Notes under the pieces: generated by a model | Told to the model about the DNA's origin: nothing | The model's database searches: none | Seen by the model: only the letters and a program-made list of their open reading frames with translations | Position numbers and translations under genes: made by a program | In this document: positions 33,931 through 41,950 of the stretch, piece by piece | Position numbering within the stretch: position 1 is the stretch's first letter | Layout of the letters: every line of letters begins with the position of its first letter | Assembly (NCBI GenBank): GCA_949287305.1 | Contig: CASEFX010000008.1 | Location: 1-64,000, forward strand | Source: an uncultured Sutterella sp. | GTDB taxonomy: Bacteria > Pseudomonadota > Gammaproteobacteria > Burkholderiales > Burkholderiaceae_F | DNA length: 64,000 bases | Direction: 5' to 3'

Positions 33931-34602
33931 ATGACCGAAGAAACGCCCGGCGTTCGTTTCGACATCGAACGCGACACCCGCATCGGCCTTCCCGAAGCCG
34001 TCTTCTGCGCAGGCAAACCCCGCGCCGCGCTCGAAGGACTCTTTCGGCGCTTCGCCGATCCCGCGGAAAAGCCGATTCTCTTCACGCGCCTCGAGGAATC
34101 CGTCTTTGCGGCGCTCCCTGAGAGTCTGCGCGCCGCCTACGACTACGATGCACTTTCGCGCACGGCCTGGAACCGCACCTGCCCGAAGCACCCCGAAGGC
34201 GTGGTCGCCGTCGTCTCGGCGGGGACCGCGGACGGCTTCGTGACGCACGAAGTGGCGCGCACCCTCACGTACCTCGGCTGGACCGTCGAGCTCTTTGAAG
34301 ACTGCGGCGTCGCAGGCCTCTGGCGCATTCAAAAGGCCCTTCCCGACATCAACCGCTGCGACGTGGTGGTCGCCGTGGCGGGACTCGACGCGGCGCTCCC
34401 CACCGTCCTCGGAGGCCTCACCATGAAGCCTCTCTTCGCCGTTCCCACGTCGGTGGGCTACGGCATCGCCGACGGCGGAAAGACGGCGCTTCGCAGCATG
34501 CTCGCCTCCTGCTCGCCCGGCGTCGCCGTCTTCAACATCGACAACGGCTACGGCGCCGCCTGCGCTGCCGCCCGCACCCTTCGCGCCATCTTCACCCGAT
34601 AA
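33931..34602 (+). CDS. larB: LarB, nicotinate adenine dinucleotide carboxylase/hydrolase
   Basis: LarB carboxylates the pyridinium ring of nicotinic acid adenine dinucleotide in the first step of nickel-pincer cofactor synthesis. The 223-residue product has a C-terminal PurE-like domain: VAVVSAGTADGFVTHEVARTL, VAVAGLDAALPTVLGGL and VPTSVGYG. It also shows the family start PEAVFCAGKP. I start at MTEETPGVRF; a longer in-frame start lies in the promoter region with a possible TATATT. It is followed 10 bases later by larC and then larE, forming an operon. Confidence 0.9.
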   Translation: MTEETPGVRFDIERDTRIGLPEAVFCAGKPRAALEGLFRRFADPAEKPILFTRLEESVFAALPESLRAAYDYDALSRTAWNRTCPKHPEGVVAVVSAGTADGFVTHEVARTLTYLGWTVELFEDCGVAGLWRIQKALPDINRCDVVVAVAGLDAALPTVLGGLTMKPLFAVPTSVGYGIADGGKTALRSMLASCSPGVAVFNIDNGYGAACAAARTLRAIFTR

Positions 34603-34612
34603 GGAATTTGTC

Positions 34613-35380
34613 ATGGATCAAAACGCACTTTTCGGCCGCGACATCCTCACCGTCCGCATTCACGCGGGCTTCAACGCGGCGAGCTTTCTCGCCGGGCTCA
34701 TGGCGCTCACCGACCAGTCGGGCGGCACGGCCACCCTCTTTCTGCGCCGGCTCTTCCCTACGATCCCCGCGGAAATCCGCTTTGAAAACCGTTACGTCAA
34801 CGACATCGCGGGCGTGACGGCGAAGATCCTGACCCAACCCGAACACCCCCACCGCACGCCGGGCGACATCGCGGCAATCTATGCGGAAAGCCGTCTCTCG
34901 GACGAAGCCCGCAAAAAGGCGGCCGCCGTCTGGAAGGTGTTGAGCGAAGGGGAGGCGGGCGTGCACGGCATGCCCGTCGAACACGTGCACTTCCATGAAG
35001 TGGGCCGCATGTCGAACGTTCTCGCCGTGGGTCTCATCGCCGAATGGATGACGACGCTTCGCCCCGCCCGTCTGGTCGTGAGCCCCATCCCGCTCGGCGA
35101 CGGCGCCATTCAGTGCGCCCACGGAACGATCCCCTATCCCGCTCCCGCGCTCTTTTCGATGCTCGACGGCGTCCCGGTGCGCGCCTGGGCGGGCGAAGGC
35201 GAAGCCGTGACCCCCACGGGTCTGGCGGTCCTCAAGGGTCTCGGCGCCGAATTCGGCGGCTGGCCCGCCATGACGATCACGAAGCGCGCGACGGTCTTTA
35301 CCGACAAGTACTTCGAAAACGTCCCCAACGGCGCCCTCTTTGCACTCGGCACCCCCTACCGCTTCGAGGACGTGCCGTGA
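34613..35380 (+). CDS. larC: Divergent LarC N-terminal-domain-only protein
   Basis: LarC inserts nickel into the pincer cofactor in the last step of its synthesis. The 255-residue product aligns with only the N-terminal half of LarC: HVHFHEVG, SPIPLGDGAIQCAHGTIPYPAPA and VTPTGLAVLKGL. The usual start motif (Gly-x-Ser-Gly-Asp-Met) is replaced by HAGFNAASFLAGLM, the Asp residues after HFHEVG are missing (SNVLAVG), and there is no His-rich insert. The C-terminal LarC2 half is absent, and larE begins four bases before its stop. AAGGAA overlapping the larB stop serves as ribosome binding site. The protein may be a non-catalytic or altered LarC. Confidence 0.72.
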   Translation: MDQNALFGRDILTVRIHAGFNAASFLAGLMALTDQSGGTATLFLRRLFPTIPAEIRFENRYVNDIAGVTAKILTQPEHPHRTPGDIAAIYAESRLSDEARKKAAAVWKVLSEGEAGVHGMPVEHVHFHEVGRMSNVLAVGLIAEWMTTLRPARLVVSPIPLGDGAIQCAHGTIPYPAPALFSMLDGVPVRAWAGEGEAVTPTGLAVLKGLGAEFGGWPAMTITKRATVFTDKYFENVPNGALFALGTPYRFEDVP

Positions 35381-36195
35381 CGGCGGAACTTCCCGCCGCG
35401 CTCGTCGAAGCCCTCCGAAGCGCTTCGCGTTCGGGCGAGATCGCCGTCGCCTATTCCGGGGGGCTCGACAGCCGCTTTCTCGCCTTCGCGGCGAAGAAAT
35501 CGGGCCTCACGCCCCTTCTCTACCACGTGACGGGGCCGCACGTCGCGCCCGCCGAATCAGAGAGCGCTCTCTCGCACGCCCGGGAAATGGGCTTCCCGGT
35601 CACGGTCGTTCCTTTCGACCCGAGCGTCCTCGATTTGGCCAAAGCGGGACGCGCGCGCTGCTACGTCTGCAAGAAGGCGCTCTTTTCGGCCGTTCTCGCA
35701 AAACTTCGGGAAGACCGTCCGGATCTGCCGCTTTGCGACGGCACGAACGCGTCCGACCTCACGGTCTATCGCCCGGGGCGCCGCGCCGTCGAAGAGCTCG
35801 GCGTTCTCTCGCCTTTGGCCGAGGCCCGCATCGCGAAGGCCGACATCCGCCGCATCGGCGCGGCAATCGGTCTTCCCGCCCCCGATCAGGCGGCGCGGCC
35901 CTGCCTTTTGACGCGCTTTCCCTACGGCGTCACTCCCCCGCGCGAAGCCCTCGACACGGTGGCCGAGGTCGAGGCCTTTCTCGAAACCCTTCCGGACGCC
36001 GCGGGCCTTCGCTATCGCCTGCGCTATCCGGCGGGACGCCCCGAACTGCACTGGGAGAAAAATGACGCCCTGACGGAAGAAAGACTCGGGCGCATTGCGC
36101 TCGCGCTCTTCAAAGCCTTCCCCGACGCGCTCAAGGGCCTCACAATGCGGACCTTCGAGACGCTTTCGGGCTACTACGACCGCCCGAATCCCTGA
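35377..36195 (+). CDS. larE: LarE, sacrificial sulfur transferase
   Basis: LarE is an ATP-using enzyme that gives up the sulfur of its own cysteine to the nickel-pincer precursor. The 272-residue product has the PP-loop AVAYSGGLDSRF (24-34), GRARCYVCKKALF (Cys95, Cys98) and the motif RPCLLTRFPYG with Cys176. That is the position I remember for the sacrificial cysteine in Lactobacillus LarE, so this protein appears to be of the sacrificial rather than the cluster-bearing type. It starts with GTG overlapping the larC stop as GTGA, so translation is coupled. Confidence 0.9.
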   Translation: MTAELPAALVEALRSASRSGEIAVAYSGGLDSRFLAFAAKKSGLTPLLYHVTGPHVAPAESESALSHAREMGFPVTVVPFDPSVLDLAKAGRARCYVCKKALFSAVLAKLREDRPDLPLCDGTNASDLTVYRPGRRAVEELGVLSPLAEARIAKADIRRIGAAIGLPAPDQAARPCLLTRFPYGVTPPREALDTVAEVEAFLETLPDAAGLRYRLRYPAGRPELHWEKNDALTEERLGRIALALFKAFPDALKGLTMRTFETLSGYYDRPNP

Positions 36196-36213
36196 GCCGC
36201 CTCCAATACGGAC

Positions 36214-36254
36214 AAGGCCCGAAAGAGCTTTCCACGCTCATTCGGGCCTTTCTC
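36214..36254. terminator. Terminator after larE
   Basis: AAGGCCCGAA pairs with TTCGGGCCTT (10 bp), followed by TCTCGTT. It lies between convergent genes and may serve both. Confidence 0.8.
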
Positions 36255-36287
36255 GTTAGGGCGTCACCGAACCGGACGACCTCATTC

Positions 36288-37070
36288 TTAGGTCACCGCT
36301 TCTTCGGCGGGCGTTTCTCCGCCCGTATCGCGGAAGAAGCGCAAAACGGCCTTCTTGAGTTTTCCGTCGTCGCGCTTGCGAAGGGCGTTCACGATCTTGG
36401 CGAGCCGCTCGGCAACGAGCGTCGCGTCCGTCCCGGCGGGAAGTTCGGGCGGCACGAAGAGCGCGCCCGCGACGCTTTCGACGATGCGGTTTCCGGACGT
36501 GGCGACAAGCTTCGTCCAGAAGTCGCGCAGTTTCTCGGAGGCTTCGCGTTCGTTCGCCGCCCGGGCGACGCCGTCGACGATTTCCTGCAGCTGCGTGAGG
36601 ACCGTGGGCGTCACGCGTTCGACCCACTGTTCGGCGCTCGCTTCCAGGAACCAAAGACGCGCGTCCGCGAATTCGTCCGCGCCGCAGCCGGCCGTGAGGC
36701 GATAGTGAAGATCGCCCGCGAGATTCACCGGATCGAAGTCCGTGACAAGCGACCCCGCGCGCTTGACGCGCTTCAGCATGCCGGAGCGGTCGAATTCCTG
36801 CAGGGCCTTGCGGATGCGGTAGCGCGTCACGCCGAAGCGCTTCGCGAGTTGCTGCTCGGTTTCAAGTTTCTGTCCCTTTTGACGGAAGACTTCCTGCAGA
36901 TAGGCGCGAAACGCCTCGAGGAAGGCTTCGTCGCTCACTTCCGCCTTGACGGTCGCCCCGCTTTCCACCGGGTCGACTTTCGGGCGAACCGCCTTCACTT
37001 TTCGCGCCGCACGGGGCTTTTTCTCGGGCGCAGGCCGAGCCGCAACCGTTTCTTTCGAAGACGTGGTCAT
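36288..37070 (-). CDS. GntR-type transcriptional regulator
   Basis: This 260-residue protein has a basic N-terminal tail (EKKPRAARKVKAVRPK). A winged helix typical of GntR factors follows (QLAKRFGVTRYRIRKALQEF, about 80-100), with TDFDPVN after the wing. The helical C-terminal domain of about 140 residues resembles FCD-type sensor domains. The start is set by GGAGGA four bases before ATG. It is likely a repressor of a divergent gene: an inverted repeat AATGC-n5-GCATT lies in the spacer next to a possible rightward promoter. That rightward gene seems to be gone (see the orphan start). Confidence 0.78.
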   Translation of the reverse strand: MTTSSKETVAARPAPEKKPRAARKVKAVRPKVDPVESGATVKAEVSDEAFLEAFRAYLQEVFRQKGQKLETEQQLAKRFGVTRYRIRKALQEFDRSGMLKRVKRAGSLVTDFDPVNLAGDLHYRLTAGCGADEFADARLWFLEASAEQWVERVTPTVLTQLQEIVDGVARAANEREASEKLRDFWTKLVATSGNRIVESVAGALFVPPELPAGTDATLVAERLAKIVNALRKRDDGKLKKAVLRFFRDTGGETPAEEAVT

Positions 37071-37091
37071 GATCTCCTCCTTACGGGAAAG

Positions 37092-37120
37092 AATGCACTT
37101 CGCATTGGTTGCAGTATAGT
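37092..37120 (+). promoter_or_regulatory. Candidate GntR operator and rightward -10
   Basis: AATGC (37092-37096) and GCATT (37102-37106) form an inverted repeat with a five-base spacer. A TATAGT (37115-37120) follows on the plus strand. A repressor bound there would block a rightward promoter and could also act on its own gene, whose ATG is 22 bases away. Confidence 0.45.
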
Positions 37121-37154
37121 CGACCGCCGAACGTTCCCCAACTCGATCGAACCC

Positions 37155-37189
37155 TACAAGGAGCCACCATGCCGATGAGCCTTCGGTAC
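37155..37189 (+). other. Orphan ribosome binding site and start codon
   Basis: CAAGGAG followed by CCACC and ATG at 37169 gives a good translation start, but the reading frame meets the insertion sequence after seven codons (MPMSLRY). If the element is removed at its duplicated target, the frame continues for only about 34 codons, antisense to the end of the AraC-type gene. The original gene was therefore probably lost before the element landed. Confidence 0.5.
37182..37189. repeat. Target site duplication, left copy
   Basis: TTCGGTAC occurs immediately outside the left inverted repeat. The same eight bases occur immediately outside the right inverted repeat at 39136-39143. Confidence 0.9.
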
Positions 37190-37202
37190 CCTGAGTTTTG
37201 CA
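37190..37202. repeat. Left terminal inverted repeat of the IS
   Basis: CCTGAGTTTTGCA, identical to the complement of the right end. Confidence 0.92.
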
Positions 37203-37212
37203 GCTTTTTATA

Positions 37213-38997
37213 CTAGGAATTCTTTTCGGTGATCGGAGTCTTCCTTGGCCGGCCCCTTTGTCGAACCCGCTTGGATTCGTGCCCGGGACGGCAGTTTTCC
37301 GGGACGGGAATGCCAAACGCTTCGCAAATCGTCAACTGAGCCGAGACGAACGGCGTCATGGTCATGTAATGCCCGGGCGTCTCGATGGCGCGGATGCATC
37401 GCATCTCATCGAGGACGGCAAGCGACGAATCAAAGAGATCGTGCAGTTTCGTCGACTTCCACACGTGCCGAACATGGCTCGCCAAGACGAGTCCAACGAA
37501 CAGTATGAATAGGCGGCCAGCCTTTCCATCTTCAGACCAATTATCCTGCAACGAAAAGCCGAGCTGATCCTTCATATGCTCGAAGTACTTCTCCTGCTCG
37601 TCACGCAGGCGGTACTTATTCAGTGCTTCGACCGGATCGTCATCTACGCCGAGAGTAAGAAGACTAAAAAAGCCGTGTGATCGACGCTCGCTTTCGACCT
37701 TCTTTTCCTTGAGCGAAAAGGAGGTCAACTTCTGATCCTTGAAGCTCAACGTAAAGTAATCGCAGTTGCGCTGCAAGGTTTCGGGAGCTTCTATGAGCTC
37801 CTGCTCCTTCATCAGAATCTCCAGCAGTTCTCGTTGAGAGAGAATGTCTTCATCTTGTTGAACAGCCTGTCTTGCACGGACTTCAGGATCAAAATAAAGA
37901 TTAACCCGAAGTTTGTCGGCCTTCTTCTCCTTCCCCTTCGCCGTTTGCACGACGTAATTCTCCTGAAACTGCTCGTGATAGATCCTGCGTTCGCGATCCA
38001 GGGTCATACTCGCGGGCTTCGTGACGAAGTCGCCGTAACGGCGGATATGTGCGGAAATCATCCTTCGGCTTGTCGGCGCAGCCGTGATGAGACAGCGTTC
38101 ATCCAAAATGGAACGCTCCAGATTTTTGATCGTTTCGTAACCGCGGTCCGTAATGAGCTGAAGTGAATTGTATCCCGCTTCGTCCAAGGCCTTCACGATG
38201 ATTTCAAACGTTCTGCAATCAGGCATGTTGCCCGGGAACGTTCTGTAGTAGATCGGCTGGTGATCCGTGAGCGAATAGACGACAACTTCATTGGTCTGAG
38301 GAAGATCAGGGCGGTCCTTGTTCTTGCCCCATCGAACGTCGGCCAGAGAGCGACCGTAAGCACTTCGGCTCGTACTGTCCACAGCGCAAAGCGCGTTCGT
38401 GCCGAGACGCTTGGCGCGAAGACGAAAGAGGTCGTCTCGGTGAAGCGTCGTGATGCGTTGTGTGAGACGCGTGATGCGGGAAGCTGTGAGCGGCTCTTCG
38501 CAAGGCGTTCGAACGATTCGTTGCCAACGCGGCAAACGATTGTAGGAGTAGCGGGAAATGTAAGGGAACATGGCGAGGGTCAGCACCATGTCGACGACTT
38601 CTTCGTTGCCGTCGAAAACCGTGAGCAGATCCTTACGCAACCCCGTCTTTTCGGCGATCTTCTCAAGGAGCCAGACATCGCCGTACAAGCGATCGCCGTG
38701 ACGCGTCTGAGGCAGTCTGCCGGGCCCACGCATGCCGGCCATCGTTTCAATGGCGGTTAAGTCCCAGTCCTCCGGGAAGATGTACTTCCTTCGTTCCTCC
38801 GGCGTGAGCAACAGGAAGGCAAGGTTGGGGGTGAAGGTCTTCTTTTGCGGATCAAAGCGTCCCCAATGAATGCGACTGTAGGTCCGCTTACCCGACGCCT
38901 CGTCGACGGTGGCCGGCTGCGTGCAGGCGTAAACGTACTTTCCGAGTTTGTGCGTACTCATTCGATAAGGGGCGAAGGGATCAACTTTGCGGGCCAT
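37213..38997 (-). CDS. IS1634-family transposase
   Basis: This 594-residue DDE transposase has the three acidic residues in family context: CAVDSTS, LITDRGYET and the YREK-type motif in KYRLRDEQEKYFEHMKDQL. The C terminus is basic (KRVRQRGRPRKT). The gene fills the element and starts at MARKVDPFAPYR, with GGAG close upstream and an AT-rich promoter region (TATAAT on the minus strand at 39021-39026). No frameshift or internal stop is seen, so it is probably functional. Confidence 0.92.
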   Translation of the reverse strand: MARKVDPFAPYRMSTHKLGKYVYACTQPATVDEASGKRTYSRIHWGRFDPQKKTFTPNLAFLLLTPEERRKYIFPEDWDLTAIETMAGMRGPGRLPQTRHGDRLYGDVWLLEKIAEKTGLRKDLLTVFDGNEEVVDMVLTLAMFPYISRYSYNRLPRWQRIVRTPCEEPLTASRITRLTQRITTLHRDDLFRLRAKRLGTNALCAVDSTSRSAYGRSLADVRWGKNKDRPDLPQTNEVVVYSLTDHQPIYYRTFPGNMPDCRTFEIIVKALDEAGYNSLQLITDRGYETIKNLERSILDERCLITAAPTSRRMISAHIRRYGDFVTKPASMTLDRERRIYHEQFQENYVVQTAKGKEKKADKLRVNLYFDPEVRARQAVQQDEDILSQRELLEILMKEQELIEAPETLQRNCDYFTLSFKDQKLTSFSLKEKKVESERRSHGFFSLLTLGVDDDPVEALNKYRLRDEQEKYFEHMKDQLGFSLQDNWSEDGKAGRLFILFVGLVLASHVRHVWKSTKLHDLFDSSLAVLDEMRCIRAIETPGHYMTMTPFVSAQLTICEAFGIPVPENCRPGHESKRVRQRGRPRKTPITEKNS

Positions 38998-39122
38998 TTT
39001 TCAACTCCATTGACAGCATAATTATACTATAATTAGAGATAAAAGAAAAGGCGGATCACAGATGGAACCGCCTGTATTCGAAGGTTTTTCAAGTTTCCTT
39101 GAGTATTGTTAGTCAAAACTGT

Positions 39123-39135
39123 TGCAAAACTCAGG
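39123..39135. repeat. Right terminal inverted repeat of the IS
   Basis: TGCAAAACTCAGG, the exact complement of the left end. Confidence 0.92.
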
Positions 39136-39143
39136 TTCGGTAC
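39136..39143. repeat. Target site duplication, right copy
   Basis: TTCGGTAC, identical to 37182-37189. It lies seven bases before the stop codon end of the AraC-type gene, so the insertion did not damage that gene. Confidence 0.9.
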
Positions 39144-39150
39144 GGTTCAC

Positions 39151-39978
39151 TCAGTCGAGCGGATGCGAGTGCGTTACAAAAGCCTCCGAGCGATAGCGAC
39201 CCGGCGTCATGCCGAAGACCCGCTTGAACGCCGTGATGAAGGCCGACGGCGTCTCGTATCCGAGCGTTTGCGCAACGCTCTCCGAAGTATGCCCCTCCAG
39301 AATAAGGCGCGTCGCCGTGAGCATCAAAAGACGCAGGCGCCATTGTCCGAAACTCATGCCAGTTTCCCGAACGACAAGCCTCGAAAAATTCCTTTCACTC
39401 ATGCCGACAAAGTTGGCCCATTGTGAAACGGTCCAACCGAACGAGGAATGTTCCACAATTTTCTCCGCCACAAGAAAGAGCTGCGGATTGGCGGGAAGAG
39501 GCGCAAAGTTGAGCGGCAGTTGCGGCGCAAGCTTGATTTCTTCCAGAAGCACACGCGCCAACCGCCCCGTATGGCTGTTGACAGCAAACGGCTTTCGGAT
39601 TTGCGTAAAGTGCCGCACCATCTCCATCATCATCGGCGTAAGCATGATGCGGAAGGGTTCGTCGGGCAACTCCGCGGCCCATTTTGGCGTTATATGCAGG
39701 TAGAGCGACTTTGAGTTCGGTCCGATGAATCCTTCGTGCGCAAGTCCGGGCGGTGCCCAGAGAGCGCTTGCGGGCGGAAGCGCTATGCGAAAATTTTCCG
39801 CCATGAGGCCAACGACGCCCAGAACGGAGACGACAAGTTGACCCGTACAATGCCTGTGGAGTTTCGGCGGACGAAGCAATTCGACAAAACGGTCCGCGCA
39901 TGCGGCCTGCATGATGATGTCGGGAATGTCGGGATCGAATCCTGCCGGCCATCTTGTCGGACGAAAGGGTTGCGCCAT
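39151..39978 (-). CDS. AraC family transcriptional regulator
   Basis: This 275-residue protein has an N-terminal cupin-like ligand domain (with HRHCTGQLVVSVLG, and ALWAPPGLAHEGF as the typical His-containing strand). The C-terminal double helix-turn-helix includes TVSQWANFVGMSERNFSRLV and LGYETPSAFITAFKRVFGMTPGRYR, the AraC hallmark. I start at MAQPFRPTRWP; a TTG further upstream would add 27 residues. It is the last gene of a leftward block with the tetraheme cytochrome and the flavin reductase, 114 bases after the cytochrome, and probably controls that block. The block is less GC-rich than its surroundings and may be acquired. Confidence 0.9.
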   Translation of the reverse strand: MAQPFRPTRWPAGFDPDIPDIIMQAACADRFVELLRPPKLHRHCTGQLVVSVLGVVGLMAENFRIALPPASALWAPPGLAHEGFIGPNSKSLYLHITPKWAAELPDEPFRIMLTPMMMEMVRHFTQIRKPFAVNSHTGRLARVLLEEIKLAPQLPLNFAPLPANPQLFLVAEKIVEHSSFGWTVSQWANFVGMSERNFSRLVVRETGMSFGQWRLRLLMLTATRLILEGHTSESVAQTLGYETPSAFITAFKRVFGMTPGRYRSEAFVTHSHPLD

Positions 39979-40092
39979 AGCGTGTTTTAGAAAACATGAC
40001 GGCGGATCCAAGAGAGATTCCCGGATCCGCCTCTGTGAGTTTGCAAAAAGTCTCAACAATTCCGTTGTTGTTTGAGCAACGCGGAATACCGG

Positions 40093-40446
40093 TTACGGAA
40101 CCTTAAATTGAAGGTTGTGGCAAGTACCGCACATATTGACACTCTTTTGGTGGCCGCGATGGCACTCCGTGCAGTTGAGACCGACCAAATGGTTGTAATG
40201 CGGATTCGGATCGAGTTTCGCTGTACGTTTGGCTACCTCGTCGAGTGACTTGTGGCACGAATTGCATTGTGCCGTGTCGACCGCGGCTCCGGGCTGAGGC
40301 GCCTTGACGCCGTGACAGGATTCACAGGCTACTCCGCGTTCGACGTGACGGTCGGCAAGGAAATGCGTGCCGTTCTCCGCGGCTTGGGCACTGATCGAAA
40401 GCGCGACAGCGAGAACGCTCGCGCAGAAGAGATGACGAATTTTCAT
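40093..40446 (-). CDS. Small periplasmic tetraheme cytochrome c
   Basis: The 117-residue product has a Sec signal peptide (about 1-22) and four heme-binding motifs: CESCH (41-45), CNSCH (61-65), CTECH (92-96) and CGTCH (106-110). Extra histidines (HYNH, HRGH) can serve as second axial ligands. It resembles the small tetraheme cytochromes and the heme domain of flavocytochrome c that deliver electrons to periplasmic reductases. It lies 16 bases after the flavin reductase gene with AGAGGAGG as ribosome binding site, so it is the likely electron donor for that enzyme. Its hemes would need the Ccm system, part of which is encoded at 42224-45809. Confidence 0.93.
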   Translation of the reverse strand: MKIRHLFCASVLAVALSISAQAAENGTHFLADRHVERGVACESCHGVKAPQPGAAVDTAQCNSCHKSLDEVAKRTAKLDPNPHYNHLVGLNCTECHRGHQKSVNMCGTCHNLQFKVP

Positions 40447-40462
40447 GGTATTCCTCCTCTGT

Positions 40463-41950
40463 TTAAGCGTTCTTGCGGGACTTGGCGCGAAGCGCGGCAT
40501 TACGGGCCGCCACGCGGCCGAAAACCATGCCGCCGCCCAACTGATTGCCGCCGATGTCGTCCTGGTACCAAACGCCGCCGGCGGCAGCGCCCGCGGCATA
40601 CAGGCCGGGAATGGACTGGTGCTCGAAATTCTGCACTTCGGCCTTGCCGTTGATCTTCGGCCCGCCGAAGGTACTTGCCATCCCTCCCGCGGCCGGAATC
40701 ATGTAGAAGGGTCCCTTCTCCAATGCGTGCGGTTCTTCGTACTCATACGGCGGATCGAGTTCCTTGGCTTTGCCGGCCTTCACGGCTTCGTTGAAGGTCT
40801 TCACCGTTTCCACGAGGTTCTTTTCGGGAACGCCTGCCGCCTTAGCGACGGCCTCGATCGTATCCCCCTTAAAGACCTTGAAACCGAGACGTGCGAAGCG
40901 CTCAATCGTGTCAGAAAGAATGTTGGCGTTTGCATCGGCATCCTGACCGATCAGCATGAAGCTACGGTTGTCGGGCGTGCGCTGAGCGATGGCCTTGGCC
41001 TTCGGGACCTGGAGCCACGTTTCCGGAACGAAGCGCTTACCGTTCGTGCCCACCTGAATGCCGTAACCTGCGTGCATCAGCGGCGACGGATTGCAGTGTC
41101 CTTCGGGCGTAATCGGCCCAGCATAGAACTGATCCATGTTCACCAACTGAGCGTGCACCTGGTTCGCCAACAGGATGTTTTCTCCCGTGATCCAGGGGGA
41201 ACCTCGGACAATGAGGCGCGACGCCCAAGGCCCGATGTACTGATCGACCATAGCCTGATTGGCACCGTACCCACCCGTCGTCAGAATGACGCCGCCCCTG
41301 GCGAGGAAGTCCACGCGGCCTTCCTTCGTAATGCAGGATACACCTTCGACGTTGAAGCATTCGTCCTTGATGAGTTCAACGGCCTTCGTGTTGTATCGAA
41401 TCGGTACGCCGTTCTTCTCCAACGCCTTCATCAGGCATCGAATGAGCATCGAACCGCCCGTAATGCCCTTGCCCGGGCTGATGAGGCAACGCGAAAGTTC
41501 CGGAGCGGCCAAATTTTCCCAAAGATAAAACGGCGTCCCGTGGTCAGCAAGCCAGTCGATGCCGTCTCCGGCCTCCTCGGCGTAGACGCGGATGAGCTCG
41601 GGATCGGAGCGGTAGCCCGAAAGCTTCATCATGTCGTTGAAAAACGCTTCCTTATTGTCTTCCGGATGGTTCTTCTGAAAACGGCTTCCCACGGCAGCGA
41701 TCCAGCCCGAGGAATACACCGTGGTCCCGTCGGGGCGTCCCATTTTTTCGAGAAGCACCACTTTTGCGCCTTTTTCAGAGGCTTCCAAGGCCGCACACAT
41801 TCCAGCAAAGCCGGCGCCGACAACCACGACGTCCCATTTTTCCTCAGTACGTTTCTTCGCAGGTACCGCCGCTGCCGTTTCGGCAACGCCGACTGCAGCG
41901 ACGGCTCCGATGCCGAACAGAGTCTTCTTCATCATGTCGCGTCTTTGCAT
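40463..41950 (-). CDS. Exported FAD-dependent reductase, fumarate-reductase superfamily
   Basis: This 495-residue protein has a twin-arginine-type leader (MQRRDMMKKTLFGIG, cleavage near AETAAA), the FAD-binding VVVVGAGFAGMCAA (41-54) and the full FRD/KstD fold. In Shewanella flavocytochrome c the substrate is held by a His in a His-Thr-Met-Gly-Gly stretch and by Arg residues in Thr-Arg-Asp and Asn-Arg-Leu-Gly-Gly stretches. Here these read STFGG, ETWLQVPK and GGNQLGG, so fumarate is not the expected substrate. It pairs with the tetraheme cytochrome, suggesting anaerobic respiration of an unknown organic electron acceptor. The start is set by AAGGAG before MQRRD. Confidence 0.87.
   Translation of the reverse strand: MQRRDMMKKTLFGIGAVAAVGVAETAAAVPAKKRTEEKWDVVVVGAGFAGMCAALEASEKGAKVVLLEKMGRPDGTTVYSSGWIAAVGSRFQKNHPEDNKEAFFNDMMKLSGYRSDPELIRVYAEEAGDGIDWLADHGTPFYLWENLAAPELSRCLISPGKGITGGSMLIRCLMKALEKNGVPIRYNTKAVELIKDECFNVEGVSCITKEGRVDFLARGGVILTTGGYGANQAMVDQYIGPWASRLIVRGSPWITGENILLANQVHAQLVNMDQFYAGPITPEGHCNPSPLMHAGYGIQVGTNGKRFVPETWLQVPKAKAIAQRTPDNRSFMLIGQDADANANILSDTIERFARLGFKVFKGDTIEAVAKAAGVPEKNLVETVKTFNEAVKAGKAKELDPPYEYEEPHALEKGPFYMIPAAGGMASTFGGPKINGKAEVQNFEHQSIPGLYAAGAAAGGVWYQDDIGGNQLGGGMVFGRVAARNAALRAKSRKNA

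Larger units (their letters stand above)
37190..39135 (-). mobile_element. Complete insertion sequence, IS1634-like (IS4 superfamily)
   Basis: The 1946-bp element is bounded by 13-bp perfect inverted repeats CCTGAGTTTTGCA (37190-37202 and, inverted, 39123-39135). It is flanked by the 8-bp direct repeat TTCGGTAC and holds a single full-length transposase gene on the minus strand. Perfect ends and an intact gene indicate recent insertion and probable activity. GC content is visibly lower than in the neighbouring genes. The element separates the GntR regulator from the AraC-flavin reductase block. Confidence 0.95.

Noticed and set aside
29304..34085. A 1593-codon open frame on the minus strand across rne
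   Set aside because: It is antisense to RNase E and its open length follows from the biased third-position GC content of rne. Its product is low-complexity His/Arg/Phe-rich and has no ribosome binding site.
34613..36195. Programmed frameshift joining LarC1 to a LarC2 half, as in Lactobacillus
   Set aside because: The sequence after the larC stop is already larE, which has complete PP-loop and Cys176 motifs; no LarC2-like sequence was seen in any frame.
40463..41950. Naming the flavoprotein a fumarate reductase
   Set aside because: The FAD fold fits, but the His and Arg positions expected for fumarate binding and protonation are not conserved, so a specific fumarate name is not supported.
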